From RBG-13-43-22 sp040755035 (GTDB taxonomy: Bacteria > Desulfobacterota > RBG-13-43-22), in NCBI GenBank assembly GCA_040755035.1, contig JBFMBU010000086.1, forward strand, positions 1 to 31,307: 31,307 nucleotides of DNA, read 5' to 3'. Of this stretch, positions 15,320-22,781 are shown one piece after another (within the stretch, counting starts at the first letter, position 1; each line of letters opens with the position of its first letter). The notes beneath the pieces are model-generated. The model worked only from the letters and a program-made list of their open reading frames with translations. It did not search any database and was not told the origin of the DNA. Made by a program: the position numbers and the translations under genes.

Positions 15320-16015
15320 GTGATATTAAAAAGCGTTAGGACTGCCTTTTTACTTTTTGCCTTATTGGCGGGATGGAAGGTCTGGGCTCCGGGTCTGACC
15401 TTTTCCCAGGTCAGTGGTCCTTCTATTCAGATCCCGATGGCTGACTTTCATTTTGGAGAGGTCAAAGAAGGGACTTTGATGTCTCACGATTTTCCGGTAA
15501 AGAATACCGGGTCGGCGATCCTGGAGATCCTTCAGGTCCGTCCCGGGTGAGGCTGCGCCGTGGCCCATTTTGACCGGGCCATCCCCCCCGGCGGGGAGGG
15601 AAAAGTGACCATGACCGTTGATCTCACCCATTATCAGGGGCCGGTTTGGAAGTCGGCGGTGGTTTACAGCAATGACCCCCAAAGGCCTTCGATTTCGATC
15701 AGCCTTCAAGGGAAAGTCCTGCCCCATATCGAGATCCGGCCGGAGGCAAGGGTCCGATTCGGGTCGGGAAAGGATGAGCAGCAGGAAAAAACCCTGGAAT
15801 TTATCTCCCATGGCCAGTCTTTTCAAGTCCTGAAAATTGAAAATAGGTTGGCGGGAAAAGTCTCCGTCCAACTGGAGCCAATCATCAAGGAAAGGCAGTA
15901 TCAGGTAACCGTTCGTAATCTGGCGGTCAACCAGGGATACGCCGGGGTCCTTCGTTTTCTGACCTCCCACCCCCAAAAACCGAGCTTGGAGATCTGGGTC
16001 CAGGCTGTTCCCTGA
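15320..16015 (+). CDS. DUF1573-family exported protein, candidate selenoprotein (in-frame UGA at 15548-15550)
   Basis: Reading through one TGA gives a continuous 231-residue protein: a signal peptide or anchor (about 1-30), a DUF1573 Ig-like domain (about 35-130) and a second beta domain to the end. The TGA is codon 77, in the context RPG-stop-GCAVAHF. DUF1573 proteins have a conserved Ser-Cys-Gly-Cys-Thr/Ala-x-Ala motif here, so the UGA falls exactly on the first cysteine (U-G-C in place of C-G-C). Downstream residues fit the family well (IPPGGEGKVTMTVDL), and no further stop occurs to 16015, which argues against decay. The start is GTG at 15320 with GGAGGAGG upstream. Selenocysteine is the favoured reading; a simple nonsense mutation is the alternative. 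Glycosyltransferase genes follow closely. Confidence 0.78.
15551..15593 (+). promoter_or_regulatory. Possible bacterial SECIS stem-loop
   Basis: Directly after the UGA, TGGCCC (15561-15566) pairs with GGGCCA (15576-15581) around a 9-nt loop, and CGCCG (15556-15560) can pair with CGGCG (15589-15593), leaving a 3' bulge. The loop starts 17 nt after the UGA, within the usual range for bacterial elements. The loop lacks a G in its first two positions, so the match to consensus is incomplete. Confidence 0.4.
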
Positions 16016-16030
16016 GAGCGAGTTGAGGTG

Positions 16031-17254
16031 ATGCACATTGTTGCCCTGACCCATCTTTTTTCCCCAGCCCGGGGTGGGACGGAAATCGCCCTCAAGGAAT
16101 GGGCCAAAATCCTGGTAAAAAAAGGGCACCGGGTCTCGGTGGTGACTTCCAACCAGACGGCCTTGGAAGATTTTCAGCATCCCAGAAGGAATCCGGAATT
16201 AGCGGCCCGGGAGGAACGGGAGGGGATTGATATAATCAGACTGCCCCTGGGCGGTACCCAGCGCCTGGCCTTGGCCAAGACCGGGGCGCTGGCCTTGCGA
16301 AGTCGGATAAAGGGAGGGGAACGCCTCTGGTTGAAGACCCAGGTCCCCCACCTGCCGGGGATGATTCGTACTGCCGAAAAATTAAGGCCGGATCTGCTGT
16401 ATGCCGTCCCTTTTCCCACGGCCACCTGTTTTTACGCTTCGGCGGCAGCCAGGAGAATCGGCTGCCCCTGGGTCCTTCAACCCCATTTGCATTTCCGTGA
16501 TATCAATTTCTCCCTACAAAAGATCCTGCGCTGGATCGGTCCGCAGGCTACGGCCGTTTTTACCAACACCCAAATCGAAAAAAAATTTTTAATAAATCAT
16601 GGTCTGGAGGCAGGGAAAATCCAGGTTACCGGGCAGGGGATTGACTTATCCCTTTTATCCAAGCACAGGGGTGACGGTTCCAAGGTGCGGAACCGTTATG
16701 GCCTTTCCCAAAGGAAGGTCCTTTTATTTTTGGGGCGTAAAGTGGAAAATAAGGGTCTGGATATCCTTTTCCAGTCCATGCCCCTGATCTGGCAGGAATC
16801 TCCGGAAACGGCGCTGATCCTGGCCGGCCAGTCCAGTCCCTATTTTCAAGCATTGTATCAGGACCACCCCCTGCAAAGTGACCCAAGGATCATCTCGATT
16901 GACGATTTTCCGGAAGAAGAAAAGACCGATCTCCTGACCGCTTGCGATCTGCTGGTCCTGCCCTCTCAGACTGAAAGTTTCGGAGTGGTTTTTTTGGAGG
17001 CCTGGGCCGAAGGGAAACCGGTGCTCGGGGCCAGGATACCGGCCGTAGAAGAGATGATTGATGACGGTGAAGACGGAATCCTGGTCCCTTATGGAGATCC
17101 TGCCGGCCTGGCCTCGGCCGCAAAAACCCTTTTAAACAACCCTGAATTATGTCGGGCCATGGGAGAAAAAGGAAAACGTAAGGTGGAAGAACGCTTTGAA
17201 ATCAACCGGGTAAGCGAGCGGATAGAGACCTTGTTTCTAAGTCTCCTGCAATAA
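16031..17254 (+). CDS. Glycosyltransferase family 4 (GT-B fold)
   Basis: A 407-residue GT-B enzyme. The N-terminal acceptor domain starts HIVALTHLFSPARGGTE, with the Gly-Gly loop typical of GT4. The C-terminal nucleotide-sugar domain has GRKVENKGLDILFQSM and the E-x7-E region in PSQTESFGVVFLEAWAEGKPV. It probably adds a hexose to a lipid-linked glycan or surface polysaccharide; donor and acceptor cannot be read. I take the ATG at 16031, with GAGG just before it; a GTG three nt upstream is also possible. It starts only 15 nt after the DUF1573 selenoprotein candidate and precedes a family 2 glycosyltransferase, so these three may form one transcript. Confidence 0.9.
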   Translation: MHIVALTHLFSPARGGTEIALKEWAKILVKKGHRVSVVTSNQTALEDFQHPRRNPELAAREEREGIDIIRLPLGGTQRLALAKTGALALRSRIKGGERLWLKTQVPHLPGMIRTAEKLRPDLLYAVPFPTATCFYASAAARRIGCPWVLQPHLHFRDINFSLQKILRWIGPQATAVFTNTQIEKKFLINHGLEAGKIQVTGQGIDLSLLSKHRGDGSKVRNRYGLSQRKVLLFLGRKVENKGLDILFQSMPLIWQESPETALILAGQSSPYFQALYQDHPLQSDPRIISIDDFPEEEKTDLLTACDLLVLPSQTESFGVVFLEAWAEGKPVLGARIPAVEEMIDDGEDGILVPYGDPAGLASAAKTLLNNPELCRAMGEKGKRKVEERFEINRVSERIETLFLSLLQ

Positions 17255-17295
17255 GACGGAAGAGGTCCGCTTAAAAAGCGCTGCAACGAAAACAG

Positions 17296-18213
17296 ATGAG
17301 AACAACACCGACGGCAACAGAAATCTTTCGACCTCCTGCTACGGTTTCGGTGGTCATCTGCACCTTCAACCGGGAAGAGCCCTTGATTCACGTTCTGGAG
17401 CTGTTGAAAGATCAGACCGTGACCGCCCTTGAAATCCTGGTCATTGATCAAAGCCGGGAGCATAAACCGCAAACCCGGGATTATTTTCAGGCTAATAAAA
17501 ACCGCATCCGAGTCTTTACGCTTCCGCATCCCTCGACCACAGCGGCCAGGAACCTGGCAAAAAAAGAGGTTCGGGGGGATCTCGTTCTTTTTTTAGATGA
17601 CGATGTCCTCTTCCGCCCCACCTTGATCGGGTTCCATTTGGATAATTACCAGGACCCGACTCTGGGAGCGGTAAGCGGTAAGGTTTTGTATGACGGATGT
17701 GAAGAAAACGATCTTCCCTGGGCCGGGCGCATCACCCGGAGCGGGAAATATTTGAGAAATTTTACCACCAATCAGCGCTGTCCGGTCCCGACCTTGTATG
17801 GCTGTAATATGTCGATCCGACGATCCGTCCTGGAAGAGGCGGGGGATTTCGATTTGAATTATTGGGGCAACTTTCTTTGGGAAGAGGTGGACTATGCCCT
17901 GCAGATCCGAAAAAGGGGCTACAGGATTCTCTATGACCCGAGGGCCTCTGTTTTTCATGTTATGGCCAAGAAAGGGGGCAGCAGAAATCCCTCACCCCGG
18001 GAATATATGGAAAGCACGGTTTTTAATGATTGGTATTTCTTTTTTAAATACATCTCCCCCTGGTTCGGGCCCTGTCTCTTCTATCGGCAGAAAAAGACTT
18101 GGTTTCAATATGTTATAAGAAATAAAGGGAAGGTTCTCCCATTATTCAAACAGGTCTTTCAAGCACGAATCCGGGCTGAAGCGGAAAGGTCCGATTATTT
18201 AAAAAATGAGTAA
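17296..18213 (+). CDS. Glycosyltransferase family 2 (GT-A fold)
   Basis: A 305-residue GT-A enzyme. The nucleotide-binding strand is VSVVICTFNREEPLIHVLE (about 16-34). The donor-binding acidic cluster is LFLDDDVLFRP (about 96-106), and a likely catalytic acidic pair sits in FLWEEVDYALQIRKRGYRI. The conserved GCNMSIRRSVL segment is typical of rhamnosyl- or galactosyltransferase-like GT2 proteins. No membrane helix is clear. It follows the GT4 gene by 41 nt on the same strand. A role in making a cell-surface glycan is inferred from the pairing; the sugar is unknown. Confidence 0.9.
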   Translation: MRTTPTATEIFRPPATVSVVICTFNREEPLIHVLELLKDQTVTALEILVIDQSREHKPQTRDYFQANKNRIRVFTLPHPSTTAARNLAKKEVRGDLVLFLDDDVLFRPTLIGFHLDNYQDPTLGAVSGKVLYDGCEENDLPWAGRITRSGKYLRNFTTNQRCPVPTLYGCNMSIRRSVLEEAGDFDLNYWGNFLWEEVDYALQIRKRGYRILYDPRASVFHVMAKKGGSRNPSPREYMESTVFNDWYFFFKYISPWFGPCLFYRQKKTWFQYVIRNKGKVLPLFKQVFQARIRAEAERSDYLKNE

Positions 18214-18221
18214 AAAAAACC

Positions 18222-18250
18222 TTGACCTGCCGGGGGAAGCCCCTTATAAT
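18222..18250 (+). promoter_or_regulatory. Strong promoter for the cold-shock gene
   Basis: TTGACC (18222-18227), a 17-nt spacer and a perfect TATAAT (18245-18250). Transcription would start near 18257, giving a leader of about 150 nt before the ATG at 18410, as in cold-shock mRNAs that change structure with temperature. Confidence 0.75.
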
Positions 18251-18409
18251 GCACCATATTAAATCCGTCATTGACCCAGTAAGGTGTGAATGGCGGTCGA
18301 AGTTGGTGAACAATTCGACGGGCCAGGGCATCGGAGATGATTCCCGGTGTTTTTTTTTAGGCAGGTCGTATCCCAACTTGAGAAATACTTCAAGAGGAGG
18401 GATAAGACT

Positions 18410-18613
18410 ATGCCGGAAGGAAAAGTAAAGTGGTTCAACGAGAACAAAGGCTTTGGCTTTATTGAGGTTGACGGCCAGGATAAGGATGTTTTCATTCATC
18501 ATTCCGCTATCAATATGCAGGGATTTCGGACTTTACAAGAAGGCCAGCGGGTAAGCTTCGACATCGAACAGGGCAAAAAAGGCCCGGCCGCGGTTAATGT
18601 AAAAACCATTTAG
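18410..18613 (+). CDS. Cold-shock domain protein (CspA family)
   Basis: A 67-residue single cold-shock domain, an OB-fold RNA chaperone. RNP1 is present as KGFGFIEV and RNP2 as DVFIHHSAI, preceded by the family opening GKVKWFNENKG. AGGAGG lies 8 nt before the ATG at 18410, which decides the start; a longer frame running back to 18347 would include the leader. It has its own strong promoter, a leader of about 150 nt, and a strong terminator, so it is monocistronic. Copy number and cold induction cannot be judged from one window. Confidence 0.95.
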   Translation: MPEGKVKWFNENKGFGFIEVDGQDKDVFIHHSAINMQGFRTLQEGQRVSFDIEQGKKGPAAVNVKTI

Positions 18614-18626
18614 GAACTTATCATTC

Positions 18627-18666
18627 AAAAAAGGGGAGGTTGATTATTCAACCTCCCCTTTTTTAT
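18627..18666 (+). terminator. Intrinsic terminator after the cold-shock gene
   Basis: A perfect 17-bp stem (18627-18643 with 18648-18664) with TTAT loop and GGGGAGG/CCTCCCC core, flanked by A- and T-runs so that it could work in both directions. The convergent CoA-transferase gene ends just downstream. Confidence 0.9.
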
Positions 18667-18696
18667 TTAAAGTCCGTTAATTAAAACTTGCGGGAT

Positions 18697-19980
18697 TTAA
18701 ATGAGGATATGATACCTCTCAAAAGCCTGGCGATTTAATTCTTCCCGCCAGAGGGGATCGGCGATTTGAATCAAGGCTCTCATCCGTTCCTTGACGGTTT
18801 TACCTTTCAAGGCCGCGATTCCGTTCTCAGTGACCACAAAATCCACATCATTTCTGGAAGTGGTGACCGCCGCCCCGGGCTTCAGCACCGGCACGATTCG
18901 TGAACCCCCTTTCGCTGTCCCGGCCAGGGCGATGATGGATTTCCCCCCTTCCGATCTTCGTGCCCCTCTGACAAAATCCAACTGGCCGCCCACACCGGAA
19001 AACTGTTTGGGACCCAGGGTATCGGCGCAAACCTGGCCTAAGAGGTCCACCTCCAGTGCGGAATTTATGGAAACCATCTTGCGGTTTTTGGCGATAATCT
19101 CAGGGTGGTTGGTATAATCCACCGGATGCATCTCAATCATGGGATTATCATGGACCCAATTATAAAAGGTCCTTGACCCCATCAAAAAGGTGACGATAAT
19201 CTTGCCCGGATGAAGGGTCTTCCTCCGGCCCGTTATCACTTCTGATTCCACCAGAGACTTAACCCCATCGGAGACCATTTCGGAATGTATGCCCAGATCC
19301 TTGAATCCGCCCAAATAAGCCAGCACCGCATCCGGAATGCCCCCGATCCCCAACTGGAGGCAACAACCATCTTCGATCAAACCGGCCACATTCCGGCCGA
19401 TTTTTTTCTCGATTTCCGTTGCCGGACTGCCGTTAAGTTCATAAATGGGCTGGTTGACCTCTACCAGAAAATCGATCTCCGAGAGGTGAAGGAAGGATTG
19501 TCCATGGGTCCTGGGCATGGCCGGGTTGACCTCGGCCATGACCGTTCGGGCCAATTCTGCGGCTTTTTTTGTATAATCCACCGAGACCCCCAGGCTGCAG
19601 AAACCGTTTTTATCCGGGGGAGAAACGGTGATCATGGCCACAGTCGGAGTAAGGTCCGTTTCTAAAAGAGAAGGGATTTCACTGAAAGGACAAGGGATAT
19701 AGTCGGCCCGGTTTTCCCAAATAGCCTCTCTCGTGGCCGGACCGGAAAACAAAGCCACATGTTTAAAGCTGTTGGCGTATTCCGGTCGACAATGGAGGGC
19801 CTCCCCCATAGGGACCATGTGGACAATTTCAATATTAGTCAGTTCCGCCGCCCGGTTGACCAAGGCCTGGGGCAGGACCCGTGGTTCCCCGCAGGCATGA
19901 GAGAAAACAATCCGATCCCCTGAACGGATCTTCCGGGCGGCTTCCTTTGCGGTACACCAGTGCTTCAGGGCTTTACTCAA
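18697..19980 (-). CDS. Acetyl-CoA hydrolase/transferase family CoA-transferase (4-hydroxybutyrate or butyrate CoA-transferase-like)
   Basis: A 427-residue family I CoA-transferase. The likely catalytic glutamate is Glu234 in HSEMVSDG, which forms the glutamyl-CoA thioester in 4-hydroxybutyrate and butyryl-CoA:acetate CoA-transferases. The CoA-binding glycine-rich stretches GIGGIPDAVLAYL and GVGGQLDFVRGA are present, as is the ending RMRALIQIADPLWREEL. It would exchange CoA between acetyl-CoA and a short-chain acid in fatty-acid degradation or fermentation; the acid cannot be assigned. The start is TTG, supported by GGAG 7 nt upstream and no ATG nearby. It stands alone, convergent with the cold-shock gene. 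Confidence 0.9.
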   Translation of the reverse strand: MSKALKHWCTAKEAARKIRSGDRIVFSHACGEPRVLPQALVNRAAELTNIEIVHMVPMGEALHCRPEYANSFKHVALFSGPATREAIWENRADYIPCPFSEIPSLLETDLTPTVAMITVSPPDKNGFCSLGVSVDYTKKAAELARTVMAEVNPAMPRTHGQSFLHLSEIDFLVEVNQPIYELNGSPATEIEKKIGRNVAGLIEDGCCLQLGIGGIPDAVLAYLGGFKDLGIHSEMVSDGVKSLVESEVITGRRKTLHPGKIIVTFLMGSRTFYNWVHDNPMIEMHPVDYTNHPEIIAKNRKMVSINSALEVDLLGQVCADTLGPKQFSGVGGQLDFVRGARRSEGGKSIIALAGTAKGGSRIVPVLKPGAAVTTSRNDVDFVVTENGIAALKGKTVKERMRALIQIADPLWREELNRQAFERYHILI

Positions 19981-20020
19981 GTATCACTCCGGTAAAAATG
20001 TTTTCAGTAAGGTATCCTAT

Positions 20021-20050
20021 TTGACAGAACAGGTCAAGATTTGCTATTAT
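20021..20050 (+). promoter_or_regulatory. Promoter for the LysM gene
   Basis: A perfect TTGACA (20021-20026) and TATTAT (20045-20050) are separated by 18 nt, in the divergent gap between the CoA-transferase and the LysM gene. Confidence 0.6.
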
Positions 20051-20114
20051 TAAAAAAAGCTATCAAAGAAATTCATTCCCCATTCAGAAACTCCTAAATA
20101 CAATCAGGTTAACG

Positions 20115-20708
20115 ATGATGGAAAATTTGAATAACCCGGAAGCGGGAAACTCCTCCAAAGCGCAGCTTCTTTCCCCAAACAGGCAACGGTTTACCTTGTC
20201 CCGTTTAGAAATCATTTTTGGCGGATTGATATTATTGGGCCTGATTTATATCGGCTATATCATTTTTTTTCAAGATGGTCCGGGGAATTCTTCCGGTCTG
20301 GAAAAAAGGTTGAAAACCCTGGAGGCCCTTTCCCGGCAACAGGAGGAAAAAATCAACGGAGAAATCAAGGCCCTTCAAAACGCTCAAGCCCAATGGGAGA
20401 ATCGGCTGAAAGCCTTGGAAACAACCGCCGCTAAACCCCGGCCGGCCCCGGCGATACCTGTCGCCTCAACTCCTGCGGTTGTGTCTCCGCTGCCGGTAAA
20501 AAAGGCTCAGGAAATAAAAGGAGAAAAGAAACCGACCCCGGCGGCCGCCGAAAGAAAGAGGACCCAGCACAAGGTAAAAAAAGGAGAGACCCTCACAAGC
20601 ATTGCCGCTAAGTATAGAGTTTCTCCTAACGACCTGATCCGCTGGAATAAAAATATTAAAAATAAACAGGTCCGCGCGGGGGAGATCCTGGTCATACTCG
20701 CCCGATAG
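20115..20708 (+). CDS. Membrane-anchored LysM domain protein
   Basis: A 197-residue protein with a cytoplasmic N-terminus, one transmembrane helix at about residues 33-54 (LEIIFGGLILLGLIYIGYIIFF) and a periplasmic coiled coil (about 65-105). A Pro/Ala-rich linker follows, then a C-terminal LysM domain (HKVKKGETLTSIAAKYRV to the end) that binds peptidoglycan glycans. It therefore links inner membrane to cell wall, as in cell-division or envelope scaffold proteins. Two adjacent ATGs occur (20115 and 20118) and the ribosome-binding site is weak. It is followed after 26 nt by a small Cys-rich gene. Confidence 0.85.
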   Translation: MMENLNNPEAGNSSKAQLLSPNRQRFTLSRLEIIFGGLILLGLIYIGYIIFFQDGPGNSSGLEKRLKTLEALSRQQEEKINGEIKALQNAQAQWENRLKALETTAAKPRPAPAIPVASTPAVVSPLPVKKAQEIKGEKKPTPAAAERKRTQHKVKKGETLTSIAAKYRVSPNDLIRWNKNIKNKQVRAGEILVILAR

Positions 20709-20734
20709 AGCGGTAAGAGTTTTCCATATAGAGT

Positions 20735-20935
20735 ATGACCGGCTTAGAAAAGAAACCTCCAAGACCTCGCAGAAAATTTAAATGCCACTGCTGCGGGAAA
20801 GGAGAGGAATTCTGCTGGGTCTGCCCCTGTGGGTTTCAGATTTGTCTGCCCTGTTTTAAGAAAAACGCCTGGGGGCTGACTTGCAACAGTATTACCTGGA
20901 CCTGTCCGGATTGCGGGGCTATCCGGTCACTCTAA
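20735..20935 (+). CDS. Small Cys-rich zinc-binding protein, unknown function
   Basis: A 66-residue protein with a basic N-terminus (LEKKPPRPRRKFK) and nine cysteines in a CHCC...CWVCPC...CLPC...TCPDC layout. This pattern could bind two zinc ions in ribbon-like knuckles. Tryptophans sit next to the cysteines. I do not recognise the family. It lies 26 nt behind the LysM gene on the same strand, so co-transcription is likely. There is no strong ribosome-binding site. Conservation of the cysteine spacing makes a real gene likely despite its small size. Confidence 0.65.
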   Translation: MTGLEKKPPRPRRKFKCHCCGKGEEFCWVCPCGFQICLPCFKKNAWGLTCNSITWTCPDCGAIRSL

Positions 20936-21131
20936 AAAAATATTCCTGCTTATTTCTCCTGTGGATAGGCCTCCGACGAAGACACACTTCTGATACCCCT
21001 CATAACCAGCCGGAAACCCTTCAGGAAAAGGTTTCTGGTTAGAAAAATAAAAAAACCTTTCGATTTTATCCGGCAACTCGATTTTCAGAAGGGAACCTCT
21101 TAAAATATCCATGAATTATTTTTTTACCCTC
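20936..21131. other. Intergenic region with imperfect inverted repeat
   Basis: No convincing gene lies between the Cys-rich gene and the perR promoter. An imperfect inverted repeat at about 21004-21040 (AACCAG...AAACC with GGTTT...CTGGTT, offset by a 4-nt bulge) might act as a weak terminator. A 61-codon minus-strand frame here has no ribosome-binding site at its ATG. Confidence 0.4.
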
Positions 21132-21177
21132 TTGACAATAGTTATTTTTAACTTATTTTAATAATAATTATTATCAA
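21132..21177 (+). promoter_or_regulatory. perR promoter with Fur/PerR-type operator
   Basis: TTGACA (21132-21137) with a TATTTT -10 candidate at 21154-21159. Overlapping its downstream edge is the palindrome ATAATAATTATTAT (21161-21174), part of a longer imperfect repeat (21158-21177) resembling PerR and Fur boxes. Its position just before the regulator gene suggests autoregulation. Confidence 0.65.
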
Positions 21178-21189
21178 TAATATTTTCCT

Positions 21190-21594
21190 ATGGATAGAAA
21201 AGATAAAATAATTAGAAACACAGATGCCCGCCGGGTTATTTTAGAGGAAATCAAGAGCGTAACTACGCACCCGACTGCTGATGAAATCTATGGACAGGTC
21301 CGCAAGCGCATCCCCAGGATCAGTTTGGGTACGGTATACCGCAACCTGGAGATCCTGGCTCAAAACGGCCTAATTCAAAAAATCGAGGCCGGGGGATCAC
21401 AAAAACGTTTTGATGCCACCATTGAAAATCATTATCATTTCCGTTGCTTACGATGTGGGCGCATATCTGATTTAACCTCCAAACCGATTGATGAGATTGA
21501 TCAGGCCGTGCGCGAATTGGCTGGTGAGGGTTTCCTCGGGTATCATCTGGAGGCGGAAGGTCTCTGCCCTTCCTGTCGTTTTCAAAATTCTTAA
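21190..21594 (+). CDS. perR: Fur-family regulator of the PerR (peroxide-sensing) type
   Basis: A 134-residue Fur-family repressor. The winged-helix domain includes HPTADEIY and the recognition helix SLGTVYRNLEIL. The structural zinc site is Cys86/Cys89 and Cys126/Cys129. All five metal-sensing ligands of Bacillus subtilis PerR (His37, Asp85, His91, His93, Asp104) are present here at a constant offset of ten: His27, Asp75, His81, His83 and Asp94. Asp75, where Fur proteins have Glu, favours peroxide sensing by iron-catalysed histidine oxidation. It heads a run of oxygen-defence genes and has a palindromic box at its own promoter. The ATG at 21190 lacks a clear ribosome-binding site. A Fur function is the alternative. 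Confidence 0.88.
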   Translation: MDRKDKIIRNTDARRVILEEIKSVTTHPTADEIYGQVRKRIPRISLGTVYRNLEILAQNGLIQKIEAGGSQKRFDATIENHYHFRCLRCGRISDLTSKPIDEIDQAVRELAGEGFLGYHLEAEGLCPSCRFQNS

Positions 21595-21635
21595 TTCCAT
21601 CTCATCCGGAAAGTATCTTCCGGATGAGATGGAAT
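21594..21635. repeat. Perfect 18-bp inverted repeat, hairpin family copy 2
   Basis: Arms at 21594-21611 and 21618-21635 pair perfectly around a 6-nt loop. The inner arm carries CATCCGGAA, as in the hairpins at 4130-4173 and 27747-27777. It begins at the last base of the perR stop codon and sits before rubrerythrin; a CCCTTTT tract follows, so partial termination is possible. Confidence 0.85.
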
Positions 21636-21663
21636 AGCCCTTTTATAGAAAGGAGAAGCTGAT

Positions 21664-22236
21664 ATGAATTTGAAAGGATCAAAAACCGAAAAGAACCTCT
21701 TAACCGCCTTTGCCGGGGAATCCCAGGCCAGAAACCGCTATTCCTATTTTGCCAGCCAGGCTAAAAAGGAAGGGCTGGTCCAGATGTCGCTCATTTTCGA
21801 GGAGACCGCCAATCAGGAGAAGGAACACGCCAAGAGACTTTTCAAACTTCTTCAGGGCGGTGAGCTGGAAATCCAGGCCGCCTTTCCCGCCGGGGTAATC
21901 GGGACCACGGCTGATAATCTGAAGGAAAGCGCCGGAGGGGAGCATTACGAATGGGAAGAGATGTATCCGGGTTTTGCCAAAACAGCCAGGGAAGAGGGGT
22001 TTGAAGATATCGCTAAAATATTTGAATCCATCGCCGTGGCCGAGAAACAACACGAAAAAAGGTACCTGGGCCTTCTGGCCAACCTCAAATCGGGGAAGGT
22101 GTTTAAAAAAGACAAGCCGTTGGTTTGGCGTTGTATCAATTGCGGCTATCTCCATGAGGGGGCTGAGGCGCCTGAAGAATGTCCGGCCTGCGCCCACCCC
22201 AGGGATTATTACGAGGTATTGGCCGAGAACTGGTAA
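21664..22236 (+). CDS. rbr: Rubrerythrin
   Basis: A 190-residue non-heme diiron peroxidase that reduces hydrogen peroxide to water in anaerobes. The N-terminal four-helix bundle supplies the diiron ligands: an early helix Glu (AFAGESQARNRY), the ETANQEKEHAKR helix, a middle EEMYPGFAKTAREEGF helix and the AVAEKQHEKRY helix. The C-terminal rubredoxin-like domain has the four Fe ligands in CINCG and CPAC. Length matches the Desulfovibrio protein. AAAGGAG gives a strong ribosome-binding site. It follows perR behind a hairpin and leads into desulfoferrodoxin, so it is probably part of the peroxide response. Confidence 0.97.
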   Translation: MNLKGSKTEKNLLTAFAGESQARNRYSYFASQAKKEGLVQMSLIFEETANQEKEHAKRLFKLLQGGELEIQAAFPAGVIGTTADNLKESAGGEHYEWEEMYPGFAKTAREEGFEDIAKIFESIAVAEKQHEKRYLGLLANLKSGKVFKKDKPLVWRCINCGYLHEGAEAPEECPACAHPRDYYEVLAENW

Positions 22237-22402
22237 ACAAATAACAAGTCCGTTTTGGGTCCGGCTGGTCCGGGTTGGGGGAAGAGAAAAGGATCGTTGG
22301 AACCCCTGATCCGCTACCCGGCCTTATTTCTTTATTTTAATCTTCGTAGGCCTTCGGCCAAATGTAACCTAAAACCAATTAAATCTGAAAGGAGAAAGGA
22401 TC

Positions 22403-22777
22403 ATGACGGAAAGAATGCAGGTGTATAAATGTGAAGTGTGCGGGAATATCGTTGAGGTGCTTCATGCCGGCAAAGGACAGTTGGTTTGCTGCGGCCAGCC
22501 GATGAAATTGTTCGTAGAGAACACGGTTGATGCGGCCAAGGAAAAACACGTGCCGGTTATTGAAAAAACCGCTACCGGCTTCAAGGTCAAAGTAGGCTCA
22601 GTCGCCCATCCCATGGAGGAAAAGCATTATATCGAGTGGATCGAGGTCATCGCCGACGACAAGATCTATCGACAATTCCTCAAACCCGGCGATGCGCCGG
22701 AGGCGGTTTTCGAGATCCAGGCGGCCCAGGTCAGCGCCCGGGAATATTGTAACATTCATGGACTGTGGAAGGCATAA
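22403..22777 (+). CDS. dfx: Desulfoferrodoxin (class I superoxide reductase)
   Basis: A 124-residue two-iron enzyme that reduces superoxide to peroxide without making oxygen. The N-terminal desulforedoxin centre I has Cys10, Cys13, Cys29 and Cys30. The catalytic centre II ligands are His49 (KHVPV), His69 (VAHPM), His75 (EKHYIEW), and Cys116 and His119 (CNIHG). All are intact. AAAGGAGAAAGG precedes the ATG. A 166-nt gap separates it from rubrerythrin, in which I see no clear promoter. Rubredoxin encoded downstream is the usual electron donor. Confidence 0.97.
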   Translation: MTERMQVYKCEVCGNIVEVLHAGKGQLVCCGQPMKLFVENTVDAAKEKHVPVIEKTATGFKVKVGSVAHPMEEKHYIEWIEVIADDKIYRQFLKPGDAPEAVFEIQAAQVSAREYCNIHGLWKA

Positions 22778-22781
22778 AACC

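Noticed and set aside
15320..15550. A 76-residue protein ending at the TGA
   Set aside because: The product would stop inside the conserved DUF1573 motif, and the frame continues with family sequence immediately afterwards; selenocysteine readthrough or a point mutation explains it better.
15362..16180. 272-codon open frame on the minus strand across the DUF1573 gene
   Set aside because: It could be taken as the real gene because the plus frame has a TGA, but the translation is Gly/Pro/Asp-rich without motifs, while the plus frame matches DUF1573 on both sides of the TGA.
20927..21112. 61-codon open frame on the minus strand between the Cys-rich gene and perR
   Set aside because: No ribosome-binding site at usable distance, no known motif, and an inverted repeat lies inside it.
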